Assembly: GCA_946549035.1 (NCBI GenBank)
Contig: CAMNQH010000004.1
Location: forward strand, 1 to 64,000
Origin: an uncultured Lachnospiraceae bacterium
GTDB taxonomy: Bacteria > Bacillota > Clostridia > Lachnospirales > Lachnospiraceae
Direction: 5' to 3'
DNA length: 64,000 nucleotides
Of this stretch, positions 25,846-34,920 are shown one piece after another. Every line of letters begins with the position of its first letter. Positions within the stretch are counted from its first letter, which is position 1. The position numbers and the translations under genes were made by a program. Below the pieces are notes generated by a model that searched no databases, was not told the DNA's origin, and was given only the letters and a program-made list of their open reading frames with translations.

Positions 25846-27054
25846 TTAACCGTCAATCTCACCGTTTTCATATCGCTCTTTTAAACGGCGAAAAGCAGGA
25901 AGGCTGGCTTGTGCCAATTCAAAGGGAACACAATAGGAAATGCGTACCCATCCTGGGCCATAAAACGCCGAACCAGGAGCCATAATAATTTTTTCTTTTT
26001 TTGCTTCTGCACAGAAGCGGGAATCATCCTCTTCTAACGCTTTCATAAACAGATAAAATGCGCCGTCGGGATGAATGCAGTTGTAGCCCATGTCTGTAAG
26101 CCCTTCATAGAGCACGTCCCTGGTTTTTTCATAAATACTGATATCGACAGATGCATCCACACATTTCAGCAGCATTTTTTGTTGAAGGGAAGGAGCGTTT
26201 ACATAGCCAAGATAACGAATGGATGCCGTGGCAGTGGCTATGATTTCCTCAAAGCCTTCGACACAATGTTCCATTGCAATATATCCGATTCGTTCTCCTG
26301 GAATGGAAAGGGTTTTACTATAGGAATAGACGACGATGGTGTTTTTATAATAATGGGTCAAGTAAGGAACCTGAATGCCATTGTAGGCCAGGTTTCTATA
26401 AGGCTCATCAGAAATTAAATAAATGGGATGGCCATATTCTTTTTCTTTTTGTGTCAGGATTTCTGAAACCATACGGATAGAATCTTCTGTATAGACAGCT
26501 CCAGTGGGGTTATTTGGTGTATTGATTAAGACAAATTTCGTTTTGGGAGAAAAAGCCTCCTCAAAAGTCCTGGGGTCTGGCTGCAACGTTTTCTGGTCGC
26601 AAAGAGCCGGAACCAGTTTTCCATAAAAAGATTCCACATAGCTCCTATATTCCCAAAAATATGGGGCAAAGGTGATGACTTCATCATCTATATCTAGGAA
26701 GGTATTGCATAATATAGCAATGGCGGATGCTGCTCCGCTTGTCATAATGATACTGTCTGTAGAATAGCCGGTATGAAATTTTTGATTCAGATATTCCGCG
26801 ACTTTTGCGCGGACATCCGGGTGCCCTACGTTGGCAGGATAACCATGGAGCGTCAAAGGTTCTTCTGAGTCCAGTACTTCTTTCATGGCTTCATTGACGA
26901 TGGCAGGGGGAGCCACACTGGGATTGCCGATGCTGAAGTTAAAAATATTTTCTTTGCCATAGACAGCGGCCATTTTTTTTCCTTCTTCAAAAATATCACG
27001 TATACAGATGGAATTTTCTAAAGAAGTACGCATGCGTTTTGATACCATAATCAT
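25846..27054 (-). CDS. Class I/II PLP-dependent aminotransferase
   Basis: A fold type I aminotransferase of 402 residues, closest to aspartate/aromatic aminotransferases. It shows FNFSIGNPSVAPP, the substrate-binding NTPNNPTGAVY, the pyridine-contact SDEPYRNL, the PLP lysine in SYSKTLSIPGERIGY and the C-terminal Arg in WVRISYCV. It transfers an amino group between an amino acid and a 2-oxo acid; the specific substrate cannot be read. AAGGAGG precedes the ATG at 27054. It is convergent with the kinase gene. Confidence 0.88.
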   Translation of the reverse strand: MIMVSKRMRTSLENSICIRDIFEEGKKMAAVYGKENIFNFSIGNPSVAPPAIVNEAMKEVLDSEEPLTLHGYPANVGHPDVRAKVAEYLNQKFHTGYSTDSIIMTSGAASAIAILCNTFLDIDDEVITFAPYFWEYRSYVESFYGKLVPALCDQKTLQPDPRTFEEAFSPKTKFVLINTPNNPTGAVYTEDSIRMVSEILTQKEKEYGHPIYLISDEPYRNLAYNGIQVPYLTHYYKNTIVVYSYSKTLSIPGERIGYIAMEHCVEGFEEIIATATASIRYLGYVNAPSLQQKMLLKCVDASVDISIYEKTRDVLYEGLTDMGYNCIHPDGAFYLFMKALEEDDSRFCAEAKKEKIIMAPGSAFYGPGWVRISYCVPFELAQASLPAFRRLKERYENGEIDG

Positions 27055-27116
27055 TGATCCTCCTTACCGGAATTGCCGGGTAATATAAACGCTTTATAAC
27101 GTTAAAGTCTTAAAAA

Positions 27117-27144
27117 ATTATAGCATAAATATAGGATTTGTCCA
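27117..27144 (-). promoter_or_regulatory. Probable promoter of the aminotransferase gene
   Basis: Reverse-strand TGGACA (27144-27139), 16 bases, TATAAT (27122-27117). Confidence 0.55.
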
Positions 27145-27184
27145 GTAGAAAGAATGAAAAATATAGCCAGAAGGGAGAACGTAT

Positions 27185-28114
27185 ATGAATTACATTTTAT
27201 TGGCAGTAGGATTTTTATTATTAATTAAGGGTGCAGATTGGTTTGTAGATGGAAGTGCAAGCGTGGCAAAACGATTGAAGGTTCCGACTTTAATCATTGG
27301 AATGACGATTGTTGCTATGGGAACCAGCGCTCCGGAGCTGGCAGTCAGTACGGCGGCTTCCTTAAAAGGCAGTAATTCTATTGCAATCAGCAATGTGATA
27401 GGGTCAAATATTTTTAATCTCCTGGTTGTTTGTGGCGCTTGTGCATTGTTTCAACCTTTAACGGTAAAGTATAGCGTTTTAAAAAAGGAATTTCCGATTT
27501 CTATCTTGGCTACCGTGTTATTTATGATTATGTGCTTTTGGGGTTTATCTATGAGTCGGATGGACGGTATGATTCTTGTGTTCCTGTTTGTATGCTTTCT
27601 GGTTTGGATGGTGGTTTCTGCCAGAAAGGCCAGGGGAGAAGAGATGCAGGAAGAACCTATGAAACAGCTTCCTTTATGGAAATGCTTTATATTTATTCCC
27701 GGAGGGATTGCAGCGATTGTATTAGGCGGAGATTTAGTAGTGGATGCAGCTTCTGCCATTGCTGAGGATTTTGGGCTAAGCCCTACTTTAATCGGACTGA
27801 CGATTGTTGCGTGCGGAACGTCATTGCCGGAATTGGTTACCTCCATTGTGGCTGCTAAAAAAGGCGATGCAGATATGGCGTTAGGGAATGTAATAGGGTC
27901 GAATATCTTTAATATCTTATTGATTTTGGGTATTGCAGCAACCGTAAGTCCCATGGGAGTGCTTACGGAGAATTTGGTAGATGGATGTCTTTTGATTGGG
28001 GTGAGTTTTGTTACGTTTGTTTTTGCCTGGATCAAACAGAATATCAGCCGTAAAGAAGGCATAGTTATGCTGTTATTGTATGTAGGGTATCTCTTCTATA
28101 TTTGTTTGCGATAA
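27185..28114 (+). CDS. Calcium/sodium antiporter (CaCA family, YrbG type)
   Basis: A 309-residue membrane protein with two homologous halves. Each carries an alpha repeat: GMTIVAMGTSAPELAVST (about 39-56) with SNVIGSNIFNL, and GLTIVACGTSLPELVTSI (about 204-221) with GNVIGSNIFNI. These Glu and Asn residues coordinate Ca2+ and Na+ in the family. About ten hydrophobic segments are visible. It should export Ca2+ in exchange for Na+ or H+. The ribosome site is AAGGGAG, and the gene is divergent from the aminotransferase. Confidence 0.93.
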   Translation: MNYILLAVGFLLLIKGADWFVDGSASVAKRLKVPTLIIGMTIVAMGTSAPELAVSTAASLKGSNSIAISNVIGSNIFNLLVVCGACALFQPLTVKYSVLKKEFPISILATVLFMIMCFWGLSMSRMDGMILVFLFVCFLVWMVVSARKARGEEMQEEPMKQLPLWKCFIFIPGGIAAIVLGGDLVVDAASAIAEDFGLSPTLIGLTIVACGTSLPELVTSIVAAKKGDADMALGNVIGSNIFNILLILGIAATVSPMGVLTENLVDGCLLIGVSFVTFVFAWIKQNISRKEGIVMLLLYVGYLFYICLR

Positions 28115-28117
28115 TGG

Positions 28118-28146
28118 TTGAAAAGATACATGGAAACACCTATAAT
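28118..28146 (+). promoter_or_regulatory. Promoter of metG
   Basis: TTGAAA (28118-28123), 17 bases, TATAAT (28141-28146), 39 bases before the ATG. The short leader leaves no room for a T-box. Confidence 0.8.
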
Positions 28147-28184
28147 AAAGAGATACGAATTATTAACAGGAAGGTGGAGTACGC

Positions 28185-30152
28185 ATGTGTGATAAATGTA
28201 AAAAGAAATTTTATATGACCACAGCCATTGCTTATACATCAGGAAAACCTCATATTGGAAATACTTATGAGATTGTTTTGGCAGACAGTGTTGCCAGATA
28301 CAAAAGACTGGAAGGTTATGATGTGTTTTTCCAGACCGGGACGGACGAGCATGGACAGAAAATACAGTTAAAGGCTCAGGAGGCAGGCATAAGCCCTAAG
28401 GAATATGTTGATCAGGTTGCGGGGCAGGTAAAAGATATATGGGATATGATGAATACAACATATGATAAATTTATCCGTACTACCGATGAGGACCATGAGA
28501 GGCAAGTACAGAAAATTTTTAAGAAGTTGTATGAACAGGGAGATATTTATAAGGGTTATTATGAGGGAATGTATTGTACTCCCTGTGAATCATTTTTTAC
28601 GGAATCTCAGTTGGTAGATGGAAAATGTCCTGATTGTGGGCGTGAAGTAGTTCCTGCCAAGGAAGAAGCCTATTTCTTTAAAATGAGTAAATATGCGGAT
28701 CGTTTGATTGACCATATTAATACCCATCCGGAATTCATTCAGCCTGTGTCTCGTAAAAATGAGATGATGAATAACTTCCTTCTTCCGGGACTTCAGGATC
28801 TTTGTGTATCCAGAACTTCGTTTTCCTGGGGGATTCCCGTGGATTTTGATTCTAAACATGTTGTTTATGTGTGGCTGGATGCCTTGACAAATTATATTAC
28901 AGGAATCGGATATGATTGTGACGGAAATTCTTCTGAGTTATTTGAAAAAAATTGGCCTGCCGATTTGCATCTGATTGGAAAAGACATTATTCGCTTCCAT
29001 ACAATCTATTGGCCAATCTTTTTAATGGCATTGGATTTACCGTTGCCCAAGCAGATATTCGGCCATCCCTGGCTGCTGCAGGGAGACGGTAAGATGAGCA
29101 AGTCCAAAGGGAATGTGCTGTATGCGGACGAGCTTGTGGAGTTTTTTGGTGTGGACGCGGTTCGTTATTTTGTACTCCATGAAATGCCCTTTGAGAACGA
29201 CGGAATTATATCCTGGGAACTTTTGGTAGAACGACTGAACTCTGATTTGGCAAATACATTAGGAAACTTAGTGAATCGTACCATTTCCATGAGTAATAAA
29301 TATTTCGGTGGAATTGTAAGAGATACAGGCGTTACCGAAGGGGTAGATGAGGAATTAAAACAGCTTGCGGTTGCAACTGCCGGAAAAGTAAGCGAGAAGA
29401 TGGAACAGCTTCGGGTAGCTGACGCAATTACAGAAATATTTATCTTGTTCAAACGCTGTAATAAATACATTGATGAAACAATGCCTTGGGTTTTAGCGAA
29501 GGATGAGTCCAAGCAGGATCGTTTGGCCGCTGTATTGTATCATTTAGTGGAAAGCATTTGCATTGGTACAACGCTTTTAGAGAGCTTTATGCCGGAAACA
29601 GCGGAGAAAATATTTGCACAGCTGAATGCCAAAAAACGTCAGTTTGAGCAGTTGTCAGAATTTGGCCTGTATGAGAGCGGGACAAAAGTGACAGAAAAAC
29701 CGGAGATTTTGTTTGCCCGTCTTGATATGAAAGAAGTACTAACAAAAGTAGAACAGCTTCATCCTCAGGAAGAAGAAAGGCAGCCGGAGACAATGGAAGA
29801 AGAAGGAATTGATCTGGAGCCCAAAGCTGAAATCACTTACGAAGATTTTAGTAAGCTGCAATTCCAGGTAGGCGAAATTATTGCCTGTGAGGAAGTTCCG
29901 AAATCAAAGAAGCTGTTGTGCTCGCAGGTTCGTATCGGTAATCAGATTAAGCAGATTGTATCTGGTATTAAAGCTCATTACAGCGCAAAAGATATGGTAG
30001 GAAAGAAGGTAATGGTATTAGTAAACTTAAAGCCGGCGAAACTGGCTGGCGTACTGTCAGAAGGTATGCTTTTGTGTGCGGAAGACAATGCAGGAAACCT
30101 GGCTTTGATGATACCGGAGAAAAAAATGCCCTCCGGCGCGGAGATTTCTTAA
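28185..30152 (+). CDS. metG: Methionyl-tRNA synthetase
   Basis: Class I synthetase, 655 residues. HIGH motif as PHIGN, a zinc-binding insert with CTPCESFF and CPDCGRE (about residues 127-150), and KMSKSKGNV near 304. A C-terminal EMAP-II-like tRNA-binding domain lies at about 553-655 (QFQVGEIIACEEVPKSKKLL). The N-terminus MCDKCKKKFYMTTAI is preceded by AGGAAGGTGG. It begins the metG-tatD-rsmA run found across Firmicutes. Confidence 0.97.
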   Translation: MCDKCKKKFYMTTAIAYTSGKPHIGNTYEIVLADSVARYKRLEGYDVFFQTGTDEHGQKIQLKAQEAGISPKEYVDQVAGQVKDIWDMMNTTYDKFIRTTDEDHERQVQKIFKKLYEQGDIYKGYYEGMYCTPCESFFTESQLVDGKCPDCGREVVPAKEEAYFFKMSKYADRLIDHINTHPEFIQPVSRKNEMMNNFLLPGLQDLCVSRTSFSWGIPVDFDSKHVVYVWLDALTNYITGIGYDCDGNSSELFEKNWPADLHLIGKDIIRFHTIYWPIFLMALDLPLPKQIFGHPWLLQGDGKMSKSKGNVLYADELVEFFGVDAVRYFVLHEMPFENDGIISWELLVERLNSDLANTLGNLVNRTISMSNKYFGGIVRDTGVTEGVDEELKQLAVATAGKVSEKMEQLRVADAITEIFILFKRCNKYIDETMPWVLAKDESKQDRLAAVLYHLVESICIGTTLLESFMPETAEKIFAQLNAKKRQFEQLSEFGLYESGTKVTEKPEILFARLDMKEVLTKVEQLHPQEEERQPETMEEEGIDLEPKAEITYEDFSKLQFQVGEIIACEEVPKSKKLLCSQVRIGNQIKQIVSGIKAHYSAKDMVGKKVMVLVNLKPAKLAGVLSEGMLLCAEDNAGNLALMIPEKKMPSGAEIS

Positions 30153-30153
30153 T

Positions 30154-30948
30154 ATGATTTTTGATACTCATACCCATTACGATGACAGAAAGTTTGAAAA
30201 AGACAGAGACAGTCTGCTGTCTTCATTAAAAGACTACGGCGTTACAAGAATTGTGAATGTTGGGGCGAATATAGAGACCACAAAACAGACACTGGCATTG
30301 GCGGCTGCATATGATTTTATCTATGCAGCCGTTGGGGTACATCCCAGTGATGTGGATTGCTTAGATGAAGAAAGCTTTGCCTGGCTCAGGAAGCAGACGG
30401 AATGCAGCAAGGTGGCGGCTGTAGGCGAAATCGGCCTGGATTATTATTGGGAGAAAGATCCTCAAAAACAGCAGCAGCAAAAATATTGGTTTCAGCGTCA
30501 GCTTTCACTGGCCAGAGAGACAAACCTTCCAGTTGTGATACATTCCAGAGATGCTGCGGAAGAAACCTTGAATATTTTGAAAAAAGAATCCGACCTCTCC
30601 GGGGTGATTCACTGCTTTTCCTACTCTAAGGAGCTCGCATTAGAATATGTAAAAATGGGGTATTACATTGGCGTGGGAGGCGTAATCACATTTAAGAATG
30701 CCAGGAAATTGAAAGAGGCGGTGGAAGCAATTCCATTAGAGCGAATTGTAATAGAGACAGATTGTCCTTATTTAGCTCCAGAGCCTTATCGTGGAAAGCG
30801 AAATGCTTCCATCTACCTTTCTTATGTTGTGGATGAAATTGCAAGGTTAAAACATTTGACGCCGACTGAAGTAGAGGAAGCAACGTTTCATAATGCAGAA
30901 AGATTATATCGTAGCATAAATACTGATTCACAAAGAAGTGAACAGTGA
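30154..30948 (+). CDS. tatD: TatD-family metal-dependent hydrolase (putative DNase)
   Basis: TIM-barrel amidohydrolase of 264 residues. Metal ligands are visible as DTHTHY (His6, His8), GEIGLDYYW (Glu), VIHSRDA (His), VIHCFSY (His) and ETDCPYLAPEP (Asp). Family members act as 3'-5' exonucleases. It starts two bases after the metG stop with GGAG about 10 bases upstream, so it depends on the metG promoter. Its end overlaps the open extension of rsmA. Confidence 0.95.
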   Translation: MIFDTHTHYDDRKFEKDRDSLLSSLKDYGVTRIVNVGANIETTKQTLALAAAYDFIYAAVGVHPSDVDCLDEESFAWLRKQTECSKVAAVGEIGLDYYWEKDPQKQQQQKYWFQRQLSLARETNLPVVIHSRDAAEETLNILKKESDLSGVIHCFSYSKELALEYVKMGYYIGVGGVITFKNARKLKEAVEAIPLERIVIETDCPYLAPEPYRGKRNASIYLSYVVDEIARLKHLTPTEVEEATFHNAERLYRSINTDSQRSEQ

Positions 30949-30976
30949 TCAAAACAGGAGTAAGAAGGAACTTTAT

Positions 30977-31867
30977 ATGGCTGATTTAGGAAATCCGCAA
31001 AATACCATTGCTGTTCTCCAGAAGCATCAATTTCACTTTCAGAAAAAATATGGACAAAATTTTTTGATTGACACCCATGTATTGGATAAGATTATTCGGG
31101 CGTCTGATATTCAGGATGAGGATCTTGTATTAGAAATCGGGCCGGGAATCGGGACGATGACGCAATATCTTTGTGAACATGCCAGGCAAGTGGTTGCCGT
31201 TGAGATTGATCATGCGTTGATTCCGATTTTGGAGGATACTTTAAAACAATATCAAAATATAGATATTATACATGGAGATATCTTAAAAATAGATATTCAT
31301 AAAATTGTTCAGGAGAAGAACCAGGGAAAGCCTATAAAAGTAGTGGCAAATCTTCCTTATTATATTACCACACCTATTATTATGGGGCTCTTTGAGAGCC
31401 ATGTTCCCATAGATAGTATTACGGTAATGGTGCAAAAAGAAGTTGCTGACAGAATGGGAATGGGGCCGGGAAGTAAAGAATATGGAGCCTTATCTTTAGC
31501 AGTACAGTATTATGCCGCACCGGAGCTGATTGCAAACGTTCCGCCTAATTGTTTTATGCCGCGACCTAAAGTGGGCAGCGCAGTGATTCGTCTTGTACGG
31601 CATAGTAAGCCTCCGGTTCAAGTAGAGGACGAATCGTTTCTATTTAAAGTCATTCGGGCCTCATTTAATCAAAGAAGAAAGACCTTGGCCAATGGATTAA
31701 ACAATGCAGGAGAAATTCCACTTACCAAAGAGCAAATTGAGCAATCTCTTCAAGAGCTGGGATTTTTACCTTCCATTCGAGGAGAAACCTTGAATCTGGA
31801 AGAGTTTGCCGCTTTAAGTAATCTAATGAAACAAAAAATTTCAGCGGGTAATGAAGAGCGTGAATGA
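30977..31867 (+). CDS. rsmA: 16S rRNA (adenine1518/1519-N6)-dimethyltransferase
   Basis: KsgA family, 296 residues. It shows KYGQNFLID, the SAM-binding VLEIGPGIGTMT, and the catalytic VANLPYYITTPII, with a C-terminal SIRGETLNLEEFAALS. It dimethylates two adenines at the 3' end of 16S rRNA. ATG 30977 is preferred because AAGGA lies seven bases before it; the frame is open to GTG 30938, overlapping tatD. The usual rnmV (ribonuclease M5) gene between tatD and rsmA is absent here. Confidence 0.96.
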   Translation: MADLGNPQNTIAVLQKHQFHFQKKYGQNFLIDTHVLDKIIRASDIQDEDLVLEIGPGIGTMTQYLCEHARQVVAVEIDHALIPILEDTLKQYQNIDIIHGDILKIDIHKIVQEKNQGKPIKVVANLPYYITTPIIMGLFESHVPIDSITVMVQKEVADRMGMGPGSKEYGALSLAVQYYAAPELIANVPPNCFMPRPKVGSAVIRLVRHSKPPVQVEDESFLFKVIRASFNQRRKTLANGLNNAGEIPLTKEQIEQSLQELGFLPSIRGETLNLEEFAALSNLMKQKISAGNEERE

Positions 31868-31874
31868 AGATAGT

Positions 31875-31895
31875 CTGTCAGGAATTTCCTGACAG
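31875..31895. terminator. Short perfect palindrome at convergent gene ends
   Basis: CTGTCAGGAA, one T, TTCCTGACAG. It overlaps the last codons of the reverse gene and follows rsmA by seven bases. It probably ends rsmA transcription; the tight loop makes it a modest terminator. Confidence 0.5.
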
Positions 31896-32675
31896 CTCAA
31901 TTGTGTCCTGCCAAAATCGTTTCGGCAGATTTTGGCTTTGGAGCTTTGGATTTTTCCTGGCTTCAATAGCAATGCTGTGAAAAAATGTAAGCCACAATGT
32001 ACGGTATTCCTGTTCCTTGTCTGAAAATTGATTTATAAAGTTTTCATCGGCTTGCGGCACTTCTGCCAGCATGTACCGGCTGCCGCTCTTATGAACGGCA
32101 GCTATTTTGCGAGGTTCGTCATATATAATAAAATTCTCCTGAGGAAGGCGGTCTGTAAAATGGTCTGCCAGAAGAGGGAGAATATAATTTTTTGGATGAA
32201 TTCTGGAAAACAAAATACCGTTTTCCAATTCGCTAAAACGCAAAAACCCTAACATATGGTGAGCCTCATTAAAGGTACTGAGGCTTAACTGGAAGACACG
32301 ATTTACATAAGGATTCCCCAAATACTCTAATATGTGGCTGCCATTTGGAATGGATAGCCCAAGTACTACGGTCTTATAGACAGCTTCTGCTTTGTTAATA
32401 TGTTTTTTTCGTTCGTTGGGTGATTCATAGGCGCTGATTGCCTGGCACAGTTCAGAATACACTTCTGTTCCCAGACGAGAAATCAGTGTATTTGCCACTT
32501 TTTGGCTGATGGCCGCATCGGTAGTAATATCCTCGTATTCACAGAATAGTTGATAAGTATCAACTCCTTCGATGGTGGAGAGTTGCGTATTTTTATGTCC
32601 GTATCGCTTCTCATAGGCGTGATAGATACCAGAAAAAATACCGTCAATGCTGTTTTCACAAATTAAGATGTGCAT
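31878..32675 (-). CDS. DUF4130/TIGR03915-type putative DNA metabolism protein
   Basis: The 265 residues match my recollection of the TIGR03915 family. It has an N-terminal MHILICENSIDGIFSGIYHA, a central YLGNPYVNRVFQLSLSTFNEAHHM, then LGFLRFSELENGILFSRIHP. In many bacteria this domain is fused to or adjacent to a family 4-like uracil-DNA glycosylase; here it is a standalone protein with no glycosylase in the window. It lies 73 bases downstream of the radical SAM gene on the same strand, the invariant partner of this family, so they form an operon. Function unproven, DNA repair or modification suspected. Confidence 0.88.
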   Translation of the reverse strand: MHILICENSIDGIFSGIYHAYEKRYGHKNTQLSTIEGVDTYQLFCEYEDITTDAAISQKVANTLISRLGTEVYSELCQAISAYESPNERKKHINKAEAVYKTVVLGLSIPNGSHILEYLGNPYVNRVFQLSLSTFNEAHHMLGFLRFSELENGILFSRIHPKNYILPLLADHFTDRLPQENFIIYDEPRKIAAVHKSGSRYMLAEVPQADENFINQFSDKEQEYRTLWLTFFHSIAIEARKNPKLQSQNLPKRFWQDTIELSGNS

Positions 32676-32748
32676 ATTGTTTACTCCTGTTCTGAATGTG
32701 GAATCTGAGTCTCAATGTATAAGAGGATATTCAGGAAATGAACGGTTG

Positions 32749-34059
32749 TTATGACAGAATTGCCTCTGGAGAAACCATTCCTTCATCAAACAGACTGAGC
32801 TGGCGATAGCCGCTCTCCCGGATCTCCCGGGGAATTAGCGTTCTGTCTCCCATAAGGTTCCGACATATATAATCTTCATCTAGTTTGGTAGGATACATCA
32901 TGCGTCCGTTGCAGGTGATGAAGTATAAGGCGCGCTTCAATACCACTCCAATTTTTTTTAAGTCACTGAACGTCAAAGTTCCATGCTTCCTGGCCTGTAC
33001 AATGCGGCCGGCGGATTTATATCCGATTCCGGGAACTCGAAGTAGTGTCCGGTAATCCGCCTGATTGATTTCTACCGGAAAACATTCCAGATGACGGATG
33101 GCCCAGTCGCATTTGGGATCCAGAAAAATATTGAAGTCCGGACGGTCTTCCGATAATAGTTCGGAAACTTGAAAATGGTAGTAACGCAATAGCCAGTCGG
33201 CCTGATACAAGCGATGTTCTCGTAACAGCGGCGGCCCTCCTGGGAGCATAGGAAGGTTGGAATTATGGTTTACATTAACAAAGGCGGAATAAAATACGCG
33301 TTTCAGCCCGAAATTCTGATAGAGTCCCTCCGCAACGCTCATCACCTGGAAATCACTTTCCGGTGTAGCTCCGATAATCATCTGGGTGCTCTGCCCTGCC
33401 GGAACAAAGCGGGGAGCCTTTCGAATCATAAGTTCGTTCTTATTCGCCTGGATGCCGTTTTGTATCTGGCGCATAGGCTTTAAGATAGTCTTTCGAGACT
33501 TATAAGGCGCAAGCTTTCTAAGGCTATCAGAAGTTGGAAGCTCCAGATTAATACTCATACGGTCTGCCAGGTATCCGGTCTGTTCCACAAGCACCGGATC
33601 GGCTCCTGGAATGGACTTTACGTGAATATAACCGTTAAAGTGATGTATATGTCGTAATTGGTATAAAGTCTGATAAATCAAATCCATAGTATAATCAGGG
33701 CTTACCAGGATGCCGGAGCTTAAAAAAAGTCCCTCAATATAATTTCGGCGGTAGAATTCCATAGTAAGAGTGCAGATCTCTTCCGGGGTAAAGGAGGCCC
33801 GCTTTACATCATTCTCACAACTGTTAAGACAATAGGAGCAATTAAAAATACATTCGTTGGTAAACAGGATTTTGAGCAATGAAACGCAGCGTCCGTCTGC
33901 AGAAAAGGTATGGCAGATACCCGGGGCCAGACAATTCCCCATGCTCTTACCGTTGCCAGCCCGGTCTACGCCGCTGGAAGTACATGCTACATCGTATTTG
34001 GCTGCATCGGTGAGAATATGAAGTTTTTCCATCAGACTCATCTCTTGGGTAATCTGCAT
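32749..34059 (-). CDS. Radical SAM protein of the TIGR03916 (UDG-linked) family
   Basis: A 436-residue radical SAM enzyme with the cluster motif CIFNCSYCLNSC near residues 69-80. A C-terminal helix-hairpin-helix segment (about 340-375; LLRVPGIGYKSAGRIVQARK) is typical of DNA-binding proteins. The family is predicted to repair or modify DNA together with the DUF4130 protein. A promoter and a LexA-type dyad lie just upstream, which strengthens a DNA-damage role. The ATG at 34059 is used; several nearby in-frame features (ATGs in other frames) are not. Confidence 0.9.
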   Translation of the reverse strand: MQITQEMSLMEKLHILTDAAKYDVACTSSGVDRAGNGKSMGNCLAPGICHTFSADGRCVSLLKILFTNECIFNCSYCLNSCENDVKRASFTPEEICTLTMEFYRRNYIEGLFLSSGILVSPDYTMDLIYQTLYQLRHIHHFNGYIHVKSIPGADPVLVEQTGYLADRMSINLELPTSDSLRKLAPYKSRKTILKPMRQIQNGIQANKNELMIRKAPRFVPAGQSTQMIIGATPESDFQVMSVAEGLYQNFGLKRVFYSAFVNVNHNSNLPMLPGGPPLLREHRLYQADWLLRYYHFQVSELLSEDRPDFNIFLDPKCDWAIRHLECFPVEINQADYRTLLRVPGIGYKSAGRIVQARKHGTLTFSDLKKIGVVLKRALYFITCNGRMMYPTKLDEDYICRNLMGDRTLIPREIRESGYRQLSLFDEGMVSPEAILS

Positions 34060-34083
34060 GTCATCATCGCCCTTCTATAAAAT

Positions 34084-34095
34084 GAACGTACGTTC
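34084..34095. promoter_or_regulatory. LexA (SOS) box
   Basis: GAACGTACGTTC is a perfect dyad of the form GAAC-N4-GTTC, matching the Gram-positive LexA/DinR consensus core. It sits just downstream of the -10 element of the reverse promoter at 34101-34129, over the expected start site. Confidence 0.75.
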
Positions 34096-34100
34096 TTAAT

Positions 34101-34129
34101 ACAATATAGCACATATATTCGAAAAAGGC
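34101..34129 (-). promoter_or_regulatory. Promoter of the radical SAM/DUF4130 operon
   Basis: Reverse-strand TTGCCT, 17 bases, TATATT, read just upstream of the LexA box; coordinates are approximate to a base or two. Repression by LexA would block this start. Confidence 0.65.
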
Positions 34130-34181
34130 AAGGGTAAAAACAAAAATATGTTCGATTTTTTACAAGAAGGAAAAATAAAAT

Positions 34182-34802
34182 ATGAAATTATTATATGGAA
34201 CTACAAACCAGGGAAAGTTAGAGTGGATGCGCAGGCGTCTGGCGCCAATTTTTGGCCTGGAAGTGATTGGACTGATGGATATGCAGCCTCCTTTGCCATC
34301 CGTCCAGGAAAATGGCTTAACTCCCTTGGAAAATGCCCGGATCAAAGCCTGGGCATATTATGAAGCATTTCATTGTCCTGTTTTTTCCTGCGACAGCGGT
34401 TTGTATTTTGAAGGGCTTCCCCAGGAAATACAGCCCGGAATTCATGTACGCCGGGTAGGGGGAAAGGAATTGACGGATGATGAAATGACAGAATATTATA
34501 GCGGCTTGGCGAAACAATATGGAGATATTACGGCTCGGTATAAAAATGCGGTTTGCCTGGTTTGGGACAAGGAACATAGTTATGAAAGCATGGAGGAAAG
34601 TTTATCTGGGGAGCCCTTTTTACTGACCGCTAGGCCACATCCCAAAAGGCAAAAGGGATTTCCTTTGGATTGCTTGACAAAAAATATTGTAACCGGGGCT
34701 TACTATTATGATATGGTTGAAAACCGCCAGGATCAGGCAGATACTGATAACGGTTTTTTGTTATTTTTTCAGAAAATATTCAGGGATTGTAATGTTTTAT
34801 AA
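34182..34802 (+). CDS. RdgB/HAM1-family nucleoside-triphosphate pyrophosphatase-like protein
   Basis: At 206 residues it keeps the N-terminal family signature as GTTNQGKLEWMRRRL (usual form ATxNxGKxxE), ENARIKAWAYYEAF and the metal-binding CDSGLYFEG. The central part is shorter in recognisable motifs: the usual GYGYDPIF signature near the C-terminus is not present, replaced by GFPLDCLTKNIVTGAYYYD. It probably hydrolyses non-canonical purine NTPs such as ITP or XTP, or belongs to a divergent subfamily. AAGGAAAAATAAAAT precedes ATG 34182. Divergent from the SOS-type operon. Confidence 0.75.
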   Translation: MKLLYGTTNQGKLEWMRRRLAPIFGLEVIGLMDMQPPLPSVQENGLTPLENARIKAWAYYEAFHCPVFSCDSGLYFEGLPQEIQPGIHVRRVGGKELTDDEMTEYYSGLAKQYGDITARYKNAVCLVWDKEHSYESMEESLSGEPFLLTARPHPKRQKGFPLDCLTKNIVTGAYYYDMVENRQDQADTDNGFLLFFQKIFRDCNVL

Positions 34803-34920
34803 TGCAATACATCCAAAGCTTTTACAAAAAATATATGCTTTTTTTCCAGAAAATCTAAAAATTTTCCTTTATACTATAGTCAGTTTCAATGATTCGGAAT
34901 AAGATATGGAGGAAAAGATC

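Noticed and set aside
27451..28062. 203-codon reverse frame
   Set aside because: Complete overlap with the antiporter alpha repeats, which are unmistakable on the forward strand.
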